A stretch of 44,252 nucleotides of DNA from CAZQVA01 sp964596685 (GTDB lineage Bacteria > Chlamydiota > Chlamydiia > Chlamydiales > VFKH01). The position numbers were made by a program, and so were the translations under genes. Positions 34,101 to 41,281 of the stretch are shown piece after piece; the stretch's first letter is position 1; every line of letters begins with the position of its first letter. Where the stretch lies: NCBI GenBank assembly GCA_964596685.1, contig CAZQVA010000018.1:1-44252 (forward strand). The letters run 5' to 3'. The notes beneath the pieces were generated by a model that saw only the letters and a list, made by a program, of their open reading frames with translations, searched no databases and was not told where the DNA came from.

Positions 34101-34239
34101 CCTTTTCCAGACCCCGCTGTATGGGCAGTTGGGGTTGTCTGTAAAGTGCAAAGTACTGGTTAGAAATTAGCATCGAATTTTTTAAAACACCTAAAGGGCC
34201 TTTTACGAAATTATCTATTGACCAAAGGATGCGCTCCAT
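31147..34239 (-). CDS. Large protein with an N-terminal nucleotidyltransferase-like motif, function unknown
   Basis: 1030 aa. The first 110 residues contain LLIGSFAQEY (81-90) followed by HDDCDIICF (96-104): Gly83-Ser84 and Asp98-x-Asp100 fit the GS...DxD pattern of the polymerase-beta nucleotidyltransferase superfamily, though the spacing is at the long end. The central 300-950 region is helical with no motif I recognise. A single hydrophobic segment (about 1000-1022) near the C-terminus could anchor it in a membrane. It overlaps the upstream ankyrin gene by 29 bp and probably shares its transcript. No signal peptide. It sits in a block that interrupts the rpsU-tsaB neighbourhood. Confidence 0.6.
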   Translation of the reverse strand: MERILWSIDNFVKGPLGVLKNSMLISNQYFALYRQPQLPIQRGLEKVLTERHQGGVSLEDVLAFSNSRLLAPARRTDCTLLIGSFAQEYLYRASVHDDCDIICFVTPHLSFNDFKNGFLAMVSRCDEMQVNQLWKELTSTPAHPLEIAFKLHLIQRTNPQTVFSPQSLLKIFKSPVLEFERSLCIPLKDFKTKALLFGEDEIYQMRFRLGPHRVELSCRQTLPYGFGLNSNQGHALHCTPSMGVQAGISPVIHPIYGTSRNHSPQEMLWMSREQYFSTPAFEHLECALDPQSNNFSKLLMKWLENICANIFPFEPQETLPLLLWQLGRKIVQDRNWQFILSEKLQTTFDLICVWLKTHSHEFEAAMNDYANRASHNSEGEEIAKIARSMVGRHFQRGWQWEFLQETPLTLERLFQAAHSKEMCLREVIAADRRKYLNEVLNSIQRLSSLKTLLKGQSTFMALSIIFHRLREGLTLELVELLEKGNFANSPVFYYEWAPELLKNLAEGISAKELLLLQRLQSYLTRYVGKRPLQALFAVQQQKTDRIEKRQQIARSVQWQENIWNYWVCLLDTPMQERALGQLLHLPIPSRVNWKSICRTASRPVLRHLVAQLIARCFQKDSRVQFLVRDFLRLAIHWQSEIIEAILQHHLVVLEEAEIGKLLRGIQHLTPCSKTKERWSAMVEQKYEALHSSRGHTEEERSFCSSAAESHILQPATEWHNKLIKEIWDNKRKGAELSKKLSRMYYQFDAGHLVFKGEENGYLHMLRVMDDIEKLADLLELFQTTDDVKTKEIISVHQATLLVYWGSNTPKIHSSKSIKAFLSFLDHVAPSMISFQRQRELVWCLLYAVHQSRLYSKMLYEEAKKLFMKHANQQIRIEEIEWLINAWQSLEKSHYCDWECIYHILQRHPSCLTLPVYGALLERALTLAQTNGDYLDDETALKELRVCATFLMTEAAAATLPSYDAASIYLDRCRLKRHLRSDERGMIYCEILDYVERVYLKFSFIRFLSTLAVFITSYCLLAKFQKEAFEE

Positions 34240-35398
34240 GCTTCAATAACAGTTCTACAATCGCTGTATGCTTTCGATTCGTAGCAATTGCAAGAGGTGT
34301 AGTGCCTCTATTGTCAGCACAATTTACATCAGCACCAGCAGCGATTAGCTCGCGTACAACACTCTCATGACCTTCTTCTGCTGCAATTTGCAAGACAGAG
34401 ATCCCTTGAATGGCCTTGTGATCAACATTCGCTTTTGCCTGAATTAGACGCTGAACTACTTCACAGTCCCCATGTGCTGATGCTAACCACAGGGCGCTTA
34501 TTCCATTAGCCCCTTCAGTATCCACTGTTGCGCCTTTTTGGAGTAATATATCAACAGCAGTTAAACATCTTTGAGAAACTGCCATATAAAGAAGTGTCAC
34601 ACCTCTAGCAGTCCCTTGATTGGGATTGCTGAGACCCTCCAAGAGTTGTTTGACTTGTTGTATTTCAGATAAGCGGATTGCATTCAACACCCAGGCGGTC
34701 AAAATGGAGGAGGAGGTTGTATTCTCAATTGACTGGGAGAAAGATGTGACATCAGGGACATTCGGCAAGACTGTCCACTCTTGTCTAGCAACAAAGAATT
34801 CAACACCAAGCGGTAGCAATCCGTTATCTACTGACATTGAAAAGGATTGAAAAATTTCTCTTGCAGCATCGTGTGTAGTTGTTGATTTGCGAAAAGGCAA
34901 CCCATTCATATCAATATTTATCCAACAGGGGCCTTTATTTTGATCAGAAAAACACCCTACAGAAATGACATGTAAAGACGTGGACAGTCGGAGGCAAAAA
35001 TGTGAGGAAAAGACTTCCTGAACACGTTGAAGTAATTGTTCTATCCCTTTTCCAGTGTAAGTTCCTGTCACATGAGAGACGTAGTGGGCTCCTCGCAAAT
35101 GGATCAATTCTCTATCGGCAGAGTGACTAGAAGTTTTAGATAAATGAAAATAGGCAATGGTCTCCAAAAAGTCTTCAGATTCATGATCCAAAGACAGATC
35201 TCGATTTTTGTATTGCTCAACAATGGATTGTAGACGTTGCTGCCAAACATTCAGCGAGCCATTCACCAGAGGATCAATCGCCGCGGAAGCAACTCCAGAG
35301 CAGCACCCCTCTTTAAAATAGTGAACAAACCTTGGATATCTTTGACATAAAGCCTGAGAAAGGGCATGAGCATAATCGGAAAAAGAAGCAATTGACAT
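34211..35398 (-). CDS. Ankyrin-repeat protein with a second Cys/His/Asp protease-like domain
   Basis: 395 aa from the ATG at 35398 (a TTG precedes it, as in the paralogue). Four to five ankyrin repeats cover about 233-395. The N-terminal domain has KEGCCSGVASAA (Cys32/Cys33), SLHVISVGC (His143) and CWINIDMNGLP (Asp163), in the same order and local setting as REGVCHGIS, DHAIAVGYD and WFFIDANQLP in the protein at 15505-17343. That shared frame supports a common papain-like fold; activity is unproven. The spacing Cys-His (about 110) is slightly shorter than in the paralogue (130). It overlaps the 1030-aa gene, so the two form one unit. Confidence 0.65.
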   Translation of the reverse strand: MSIASFSDYAHALSQALCQRYPRFVHYFKEGCCSGVASAAIDPLVNGSLNVWQQRLQSIVEQYKNRDLSLDHESEDFLETIAYFHLSKTSSHSADRELIHLRGAHYVSHVTGTYTGKGIEQLLQRVQEVFSSHFCLRLSTSLHVISVGCFSDQNKGPCWINIDMNGLPFRKSTTTHDAAREIFQSFSMSVDNGLLPLGVEFFVARQEWTVLPNVPDVTSFSQSIENTTSSSILTAWVLNAIRLSEIQQVKQLLEGLSNPNQGTARGVTLLYMAVSQRCLTAVDILLQKGATVDTEGANGISALWLASAHGDCEVVQRLIQAKANVDHKAIQGISVLQIAAEEGHESVVRELIAAGADVNCADNRGTTPLAIATNRKHTAIVELLLKHGAHPLVNR

Positions 35399-35539
35399 CA
35401 ATGATAACTATTTAAATTAATAATATTTAAATAATATCATTTTTATTTAATATTTTACAACAAATCCGTAAACTACACCCTGAAGACAATGAAAAAGGGG
35501 ATGTAAACTTATTGCAAGGCACTGAAAGTTTTTAAAGCC

Positions 35540-35701
35540 GCAGAGCCTTTTGCAAAACTATCCATAACAGAACTTGAGCGAGGGCTGCAGAATGCAGAAA
35601 AAAGTGACGCACTAAGGCCATAGCCATGCGTAAGGAAGTTTTTTCTGAAGATTGCTGCTAGCAGCCAGTCCATGTTACGGATAGTTTGCAAAAGGCTCTG
35701 C
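35540..35701. mobile_element. 162-bp foldback element with about 31-bp imperfect inverted ends
   Basis: The left end GCAGAGCCTTTTGCAAAACT and the right end in complement match over 31 bases with one missing A and a few substitutions. The unit encodes nothing convincing and can fold on itself. No clear target duplication is seen. It lies 15 bp past the end of the rpn fragment and fills most of the gene-free stretch 35399-35715. The ends look like those of some IS5-group insertion sequences, which is only a resemblance from memory. Confidence 0.7.
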
Positions 35702-35715
35702 AGCAAAAAGAGGCA

Positions 35716-36000
35716 TTATTGGTCTAATTTTAAGCGGAGCAAGTCTTCCAAAGAGATCTCTGTGGCAGTAGAAATGATAGAAAGATCAATGCCTTTTGCA
35801 AGAAGAGCACGGGCTACCATTTGACGACCTTCTTGAAGTCCCTCTTGAAGTCCTTCTTGACGACCTTCTTGACGTCCCTTTTGAATGCCCAGTTGCAGGC
35901 CCTCTTGACGACCTTCTTGACGATAATACGAAACAAAATTCATCACAAACTCTTTAGTTTCCGGTAAGTGCTTAATGATTTTTTCTTCTAATATACCCAT
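35716..36000 (-). pseudogene. C-terminal fragment of an Rpn-type nuclease (recombination-promoting) gene
   Basis: 94 codons with an incidental ATG supplied by the inserted element. It has the family's C-terminal region: a helix with LPETKEFVMNFVSYY, then repeated R-Q-E-G units, then a helical end. The N-terminal part is at 36124-36819. Joined across the element the frame is intact. Confidence 0.85.
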
Positions 36001-36153
36001 CCCACCTGAAGAATTGGATTTTAGGCCGAGAGAAAGCCCCGGGCTCGAGTCAAAAAAAAAGTCCTCATATTAGTAATATGGGGACTTTTTTTTTGGCGCG
36101 ATCGCGGAAGCTTTTTCTTCGGTCTAAAACCAATTCTTCAGGTGGGATGGGTA
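35994..36153. mobile_element. 160-bp MITE with 24-bp perfect ends and TA duplication, inserted in rpn
   Basis: The ends (35994-36017, 36130-36153) are perfect 24-bp inverted repeats starting TACCCATCCCACCTGAAGAA, with imperfect pairing continuing for about 20 bp more. TA flanks both sides (35992-35993, 36154-36155), as for Tc1/mariner or IS630 targets. Removing the element and one TA joins codons GTA and TTA in one continuous Rpn reading frame. A bidirectional terminator lies in its centre. A diverged copy of one end is at 41236-41259. Confidence 0.88.
36052..36094. terminator. Bidirectional intrinsic terminator inside the MITE
   Basis: Nine A, a stem GTCC-T-CATATTA pairing with TAATATG-G-GGAC, and nine T form a classic terminator readable on both strands. 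It would stop transcription through the broken rpn gene. Confidence 0.85.
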
Positions 36154-36819
36154 TACATCGCAATTGAGATCAGCGACCACTAATACGTGTTCTAGCACGA
36201 TTTCCCGTATATTGTCATCGATATTTTTTAACTCCTTTAGAGCCGTATCAGCGAATTTTTCAAACCCTTTTTTGCGAATGTGTTTGAGGAGAAATTCAAT
36301 GCCACCAATTGTGGGGGTTGCCAAAAGTGCCTGATCTGGAGTGCCTGGAAGATCGACGAGAATAGGTTTTCCTAAATATTTAACAGCCACCTCTTGATCG
36401 ATAAAAAGAGAAGGAAGGTCTACAGGATAGGGATAGGGTACTTTACCCTGATAGTAAATGATGGAGATGATGGCTGGTAGTTTGGTAAGGTCGTTTGATC
36501 GCGCATGGGAGAGCAGCGTTGCTACCTGATATTGCAACACTCTTAGAGCCATCCAGCGATCAGGAGTGGATTGGTGTTCAATGTGTGTCCACAGCATGGC
36601 TGGTTCATGGTTGACATTCACCAAATAAACAATATCGGAACAAATCGTAGATGCTGCAGCATTTTCAATGTGCTTTCCATCGATGCGCAGTAGCTGGAGA
36701 GTGTTCCAATCAATCTGTTCTTGTAAATCGGGTGGCAGGTGGGCTTGCAAAAAGCTCAAGGCAAAAGTGCGCTGTTGCATCAACGCTTGGAATGTCTTGT
36801 CGTGATAGTTTTTTGCCAT
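36124..36819 (-). pseudogene. N-terminal fragment of an Rpn-type PD-(D/E)xK nuclease gene
   Basis: 231 codons from the ATG at 36819 to a TAG provided by the inserted MITE. The motif order is that of Rpn/transposase_31 proteins: HDKTFQALMQQRTFALSFL at 6-24, Asp62 in SDIVYLV, then Glu81-x-Gln83 in EHQSTPD, the nuclease core, and LRVLQYQ. Rpn proteins cut DNA and promote RecA-independent recombination. The nuclease core is intact in this piece, so a truncated product could still be made. Confidence 0.85.
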
Positions 36820-36863
36820 CAATGCCGCTCATCATACGAATAGGCTCGATAAGTCGCAAGAAG

Positions 36864-37439
36864 TTATTTTTGCTTATTGCCACATGCCAAACGAAGCATT
36901 GTATGAGGATTTGGTGCGGCTTCTCTCCAGTGAACTCCAGGAAAGAAACCAGAAAGACGCTTTTTGATGACATCGACAGCAGGCGCTATGAGGTCCATCG
37001 GTTCGCTCATCATTTCCCTTTCCAATTGCTCAATAGTAATACGTTCTGCATCCTTTCCAGGAGCATAGCGGTACACGCCCGGCGTCTTTGCATCGATCAA
37101 TACGCGCGCGCGTTCATTCTCTTTTAGAAATAATTCCATGGTTGGTATTTCAACAATGGGTATATTGGAACAAAATGCTAAGCCTTGAGCGATGGCAGCC
37201 GCAACACGAATCCCTGTATAAGAGCCTGGACCATTGCCGATTCCAATGCATCCAATCTGCGCCATCGTGACTCCATGCCGCTGCAATAACTCATTAATTG
37301 AAGGCAAAAGAGCTCTTGAATGATTAAGCCCGAAGGGTAAATCAATAAAATCCACCAGCTGATCTGCCAGTCCAAGTGCTACAACGGCACGTTCCGTACT
37401 TGTATCGAATACAAGAGTGTGTTGAATATTTTGACCCAT
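36864..37439 (-). CDS. tsaB: tRNA N6-threonylcarbamoyladenosine protein TsaB
   Basis: 191 aa. TsaB is the partner of TsaD in making t6A37 in ANN-decoding tRNAs. The ASKHA-type start TLVFDTSTERAVVAL and the family motif GNGPGSYTGIRVA (68-80) are diagnostic. It is transcribed divergently from lon with about 50 bp between, a neighbourhood I recall from Chlamydia trachomatis (CT343-CT344). Confidence 0.93.
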   Translation of the reverse strand: MGQNIQHTLVFDTSTERAVVALGLADQLVDFIDLPFGLNHSRALLPSINELLQRHGVTMAQIGCIGIGNGPGSYTGIRVAAAIAQGLAFCSNIPIVEIPTMELFLKENERARVLIDAKTPGVYRYAPGKDAERITIEQLEREMMSEPMDLIAPAVDVIKKRLSGFFPGVHWREAAPNPHTMLRLACGNKQK

Positions 37440-37479
37440 CTTGATAGACTTTATGGTTTTATGTTACTTGCTGATTGAC

Positions 37480-37485
37480 GAGGAA
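37480..37485 (+). promoter_or_regulatory. Ribosome-binding site fixing the lon start
   Basis: GAGGAA lies four bases before TTG at 37490. It supports initiation there rather than at the TTG at 37475, which would put this site inside the gene. Confidence 0.6.
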
Positions 37486-37489
37486 TATT

Positions 37490-39931
37490 TTGCACGATCT
37501 TAATGAATCTGATAAAGAACTTTTCCAAGACGATGGCGATCTTGAAGAGGCATTGATGAACGCTCTCAATGAAAGAGCCTCCCCTGAAACAGCCTTACCA
37601 AACCGTCTTTTTTTATTCCCTCTCTATAACCGCCCCGTATTTCCCGGGATGGCAGCCCCGATTTTTATCGAGCATGGCCCTTTTCATGAGTCCCTACAAG
37701 CAGTTGCAAAGTCCCCTCAAAACCATATCGGCTTGATTCTTACAAAAGAAGAGCATCCCGATGTCAAACAGCTAAAGATCGATCACCTTCATGCGACCGG
37801 AGTTGTGGCTCGCATTTTGCGTCTTATACCGTCTCCTCAAGGCGTTCAAGTCATTCTAAACGTTGAACAACGCTTTACTATTAAACGCACGATCCGCAAT
37901 AAATACCTGTTAGCTGAAGTAGAGTATCATCCCGATCGCCCGGTGACAACGAAAGAATCAAAAGTTCTTGCCATGAGTGTTGTCGCCATGATCAAAGATC
38001 TTTTAACAGTGAACCCTCTTTTTAAAGACGAACTGCAGATCTTTCTGAATCACGCTGATTTTACTGAAATTGGGCGTCTGGCTGATTTTGCTGCTGCATT
38101 AACGACAGCATCCCGCGATGAATTACAAGAAGTTCTCGCTACGCGCGACTTAACTGAGCGCGTTGAAAAAGTCCTCGTTCTTCTCCAAAAAGAGATCAAC
38201 CTCGCCAAGTTACAGCATTCAATTCATCAAAAACTGGAATCTACCCTCTCCAAGAGTCAAAAGGAATATTTCCTTAGAGAGCAGATTAAGATGATCAAAA
38301 AGGAGCTCAGCGACGATAAGGAAGATAAAAGTAGCGATGCTTATAAATTCCAAGAGCGCCTTAAAGAGAGAAAGCCTTCCCCTGAGGTGATGAAAGTTAT
38401 CGATGAAGAGATGGAAAAACTGGCGGCTCTCGATCCCCTCATGCCCGAATATAACATCAGTCGCAACTACTTAGATTGGTTGACTATCCTTCCTTGGGGC
38501 ATGTTTAGCGATGAAAGCCACGATCTTGTGCGTGCAAAGAAAATTCTTGAAAGCGAACACTGGGGTCTCAAAGACATCAAAGAGCGTATTTTAGAATTTA
38601 TTAGCGTTGGTAAACTATCCGGAGAAGTCAAGGGTAGCATTTTATGCCTAGTTGGCCCACCTGGAGTTGGCAAAACGAGTGTAGGAAAAAGTATTGCGCA
38701 TGCACTAAATCGAAAATTTTTCCGCTTTTCTGTCGGTGGAATGCGCGATGAGGCAGAGATCAAAGGGCACCGCCGCACCTATTTGGGAGCCATGCCGGGC
38801 AAATTAGTCCAAGCACTCAAGCAAACAAAAACGATGAATCCCGTCATCATGCTCGATGAAGTCGATAAGATGGGCAACAGTTACCATGGCGATCCGGCGT
38901 CTGCTCTCCTCGAAGTTCTTGATCCTGAGCAAAACAAAGAATTCCTCGATCACTACATGGATGTCCCTGTGGACCTTTCCCATGTACTCTTTATTATCAC
39001 CGCTAATGTGCTGGACACCATTCCAGCTGCCTTACGTGATCGTATGGACATCTTACGCCTCTCTGGTTATATTGCTGAAGAAAAAGTGCAAATCGCTGAG
39101 CGTTTTCTACTCCCTAAGCACCTCAAGCAAATGGGCCTAAAAAACACCCAGGTTAAATTTTCCTCTGAAGCGCTCCATGCAGTGATCCACGGATATGCGC
39201 GTGAGGCTGGCGTGCGCACACTCGAAGGGTATATTCGTCGCATCCTGCGCAAAATCGCCCACCAAACTGTCGAAGCACAAGAAGCAGGCAAGCGTTTTAA
39301 AAAAATACAACTCACCCCTGATAACCTTGCACCCTATATTGGCAAACCTGAATTCACTTCTGATCGATTCTACGACAAGAATCCTATTGGAGTATGCACT
39401 GGTTTAGCGTGGACATCGATGGGAGGAGCTACTCTATATATTGAGGCCGTGAAATTAAAGGCGGAAAAAAATGCACTAAAACTCACAGGGCAGCTTGGAA
39501 AAGTGATGAAAGAATCTGCTGAGATCGCCTGGAGTTATGTGCAAAGCAAGTTATATGACTTTGCCCCAGACAAATTATTCTTTGATAAAATGCGCGTCCA
39601 TCTTCATGTTCCCGAAGGTGCAACACCGAAGGATGGACCATCTGCTGGTGTTACGATGACAACGGCCCTACTGTCGCTTTTACTCGAAAGACCGATCAAT
39701 CCTGATTTGGCGATGACAGGCGAAATGACATTAGTAGGCAAAGTACTCCCTGTGGGAGGAATCAAAGAGAAGTTGATTGCAGCGCGTCGCTCTTCCATCA
39801 AGGAGATTATCTTGCCGGCGCAAAATCGCCGCGATTATGATGAGTTGCAAGAAGAGATCAAAGAAGGTATAAACGTACATTTTGTACACTATTATGATGA
39901 GGTCTTTGCCCTTGCGTTTCCAAGCAGATAA
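37490..39931 (+). CDS. lon: ATP-dependent protease Lon
   Basis: 813 aa from the TTG at 37490. Lon degrades misfolded and regulatory proteins. The N-terminal LON substrate domain (about 37-245) is followed by a coiled linker, Walker A GPPGVGKTS (389-397), Walker B VIMLDEVDKM, and the protease domain with Ser718 in PKDGPSAGV and Lys761 in VGGIKEK. The Ser-Lys distance of 43 equals E. coli Lon (679/722). An alternative TTG at 37475 adds five residues. It begins a plus-strand unit with the HldE2-like gene and the rhomboid gene. Confidence 0.97.
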   Translation: MHDLNESDKELFQDDGDLEEALMNALNERASPETALPNRLFLFPLYNRPVFPGMAAPIFIEHGPFHESLQAVAKSPQNHIGLILTKEEHPDVKQLKIDHLHATGVVARILRLIPSPQGVQVILNVEQRFTIKRTIRNKYLLAEVEYHPDRPVTTKESKVLAMSVVAMIKDLLTVNPLFKDELQIFLNHADFTEIGRLADFAAALTTASRDELQEVLATRDLTERVEKVLVLLQKEINLAKLQHSIHQKLESTLSKSQKEYFLREQIKMIKKELSDDKEDKSSDAYKFQERLKERKPSPEVMKVIDEEMEKLAALDPLMPEYNISRNYLDWLTILPWGMFSDESHDLVRAKKILESEHWGLKDIKERILEFISVGKLSGEVKGSILCLVGPPGVGKTSVGKSIAHALNRKFFRFSVGGMRDEAEIKGHRRTYLGAMPGKLVQALKQTKTMNPVIMLDEVDKMGNSYHGDPASALLEVLDPEQNKEFLDHYMDVPVDLSHVLFIITANVLDTIPAALRDRMDILRLSGYIAEEKVQIAERFLLPKHLKQMGLKNTQVKFSSEALHAVIHGYAREAGVRTLEGYIRRILRKIAHQTVEAQEAGKRFKKIQLTPDNLAPYIGKPEFTSDRFYDKNPIGVCTGLAWTSMGGATLYIEAVKLKAEKNALKLTGQLGKVMKESAEIAWSYVQSKLYDFAPDKLFFDKMRVHLHVPEGATPKDGPSAGVTMTTALLSLLLERPINPDLAMTGEMTLVGKVLPVGGIKEKLIAARRSSIKEIILPAQNRRDYDELQEEIKEGINVHFVHYYDEVFALAFPSR

Positions 39932-40421
39932 TTTTTTAAAATATTCTCAAACAAAACAGGTCGATCCTCAGCATATTGAAAACTTAGTTGCCGAGCTAAA
40001 GGCCGCTGAAAAAAGCATTGCCACGTTAAATGGGTCTTTCGATTTGATGCACGCGGGTCATCTGCATATGATCTATGAGGCATCAAAGATGGCAGACGTT
40101 CTTATCGTGGCTCTCAATACGGATGCCTCAATTCGTCGTTATAAAAGTGCACTGCGGCCAATTATTCCCCTAGAAAGCCGCCTTCAGATGATGAGCGCCT
40201 TGGAGTTTGTCGACTATGTTACTTGGTTTGATGAAACAGATCCAAGAGGACTTCTAAGTCGCATTAAGCCCACTGTCCACGTCAATGGTGCGGATTGGGG
40301 GATGAATTGTATCGAAGCTTCGACGATTCGTGAAAATGGAGGCCGTCTTCATATCGTAGAACTCGTCCCCTCTCTTTCCACGACGGCGATTGTCAACAAG
40401 ATTCGATCGATGTCCGAGTAA
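39894..40421 (+). CDS. HldE2/RfaE2-like nucleotidyltransferase
   Basis: 175 aa. The cytidylyltransferase fold is clear: LNGSFDLMHAGHL (45-57) with the HxGH-type motif, VALNTDASIRRYK in the middle, and STTAIVNKI near the end. The order fits the adenylyltransferase domain of HldE, which makes ADP-heptose for LPS, although glycerol-3-phosphate or other cytidylyltransferases share the motifs. The start is uncertain (ATG at 39894 or 39897); either lies within the end of lon, and no strong ribosome-binding site is visible. It ends two bases before the rhomboid start. Confidence 0.8.
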   Translation: MMRSLPLRFQADNFLKYSQTKQVDPQHIENLVAELKAAEKSIATLNGSFDLMHAGHLHMIYEASKMADVLIVALNTDASIRRYKSALRPIIPLESRLQMMSALEFVDYVTWFDETDPRGLLSRIKPTVHVNGADWGMNCIEASTIRENGGRLHIVELVPSLSTTAIVNKIRSMSE

Positions 40422-40423
40422 CC

Positions 40424-41212
40424 ATGTACTTACGGCGCTATCCCCTCACAAGCCTTCTCATTGCCGCTTGTTGCCTAGTATTTCTTATCGACCTCTTTGT
40501 TTCACCCAAAGGCACTCCCTTTTCCTTTGTAGATCGCGCCCTTGTATTTGATTCACCACGCGTCTATGATCTCATCGATCAACTCTTTGCTCAATTCACT
40601 CCAGAACAAATCGAACACCCGGAAAATGGCCCTTTAGCTCTTCGACAACTGATTATTCAAATCAATGCCTTTCCAGTATGGCAAGGGATTTACCCCTGGC
40701 TAGCCACTGGCAAACTGACGCACGCTCCTCTATTTACTAGCATTCTTTCAGGAGAATTTTGGCGTCTTGTCACCCCTATTCTTCTCCACCAAGGGTTGCT
40801 CCATCTTGTCTTTAACCTCATGTGGCTGCTCATTTTAGGCCCTGTAATAGAGCGCTGGCTGGGTTTTTTCCGCATGCTCCTTTTCATCATTGCAACAGCA
40901 TCTTTTTCAAACACAGCTCAATACCTTATGACCGGGCCTAACTTTATGGGTATTTCAGGACTTGTGTGCGCCTTTGTCGGCTATATTTGGGTACTCAAAC
41001 GGCGCCATCCCCTCCTTTTCCCCACTATTCCTCTCGTTACTCTCAACTTTCTTCTCATCTTTATCTTCGGCGCTGCTGCCCTCCAAGGGCTCTTTCTTTT
41101 TCTTGAGCGCGCCCACCTTATCGACTGGACGCTTGGCATTGCCAATACAGCGCACATCACGGGAGCCTTATCAGGAGCCCTTCTTGCAACTTGGGATTGC
41201 AAAAACAAATAA
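40424..41212 (+). CDS. Rhomboid-family intramembrane serine protease
   Basis: 262 aa with about six or seven hydrophobic segments. The signature residues are in place: His127-x-x-x-Asn131 in HLVFN, Ser178 in GISG (176-179), and His244 in NTAHITG, forming the Ser-His dyad with the oxyanion residues. Rhomboids cut single-pass membrane proteins within the bilayer. A long loop follows the first helix, as in bacterial rhomboids of this type. It is the last gene of the lon unit; a MITE-end remnant follows 23 bp later. Confidence 0.88.
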   Translation: MYLRRYPLTSLLIAACCLVFLIDLFVSPKGTPFSFVDRALVFDSPRVYDLIDQLFAQFTPEQIEHPENGPLALRQLIIQINAFPVWQGIYPWLATGKLTHAPLFTSILSGEFWRLVTPILLHQGLLHLVFNLMWLLILGPVIERWLGFFRMLLFIIATASFSNTAQYLMTGPNFMGISGLVCAFVGYIWVLKRRHPLLFPTIPLVTLNFLLIFIFGAAALQGLFLFLERAHLIDWTLGIANTAHITGALSGALLATWDCKNK

Positions 41213-41235
41213 AAGTTTCTATGATGGGATTTATA

Positions 41236-41261
41236 CCGATTCTTCAGATGGAATGGGTATA
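41236..41261. repeat. Diverged solo end of the TA-target MITE
   Basis: Positions 41236-41259 match 21 of 24 bases of the right end of the element at 35994-36153 and are followed by TA, the expected target. No opposite end is seen nearby, so it is a remnant. It lies directly upstream of the LRR gene. Confidence 0.6.
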
Positions 41262-41281
41262 TGAACCCCAGGAAGAAACTC

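Noticed and set aside
35509..35706. 65-codon minus-strand open frame
   Set aside because: It lies almost wholly inside the foldback element at 35540-35701, has no ribosome-binding site and no recognisable product.
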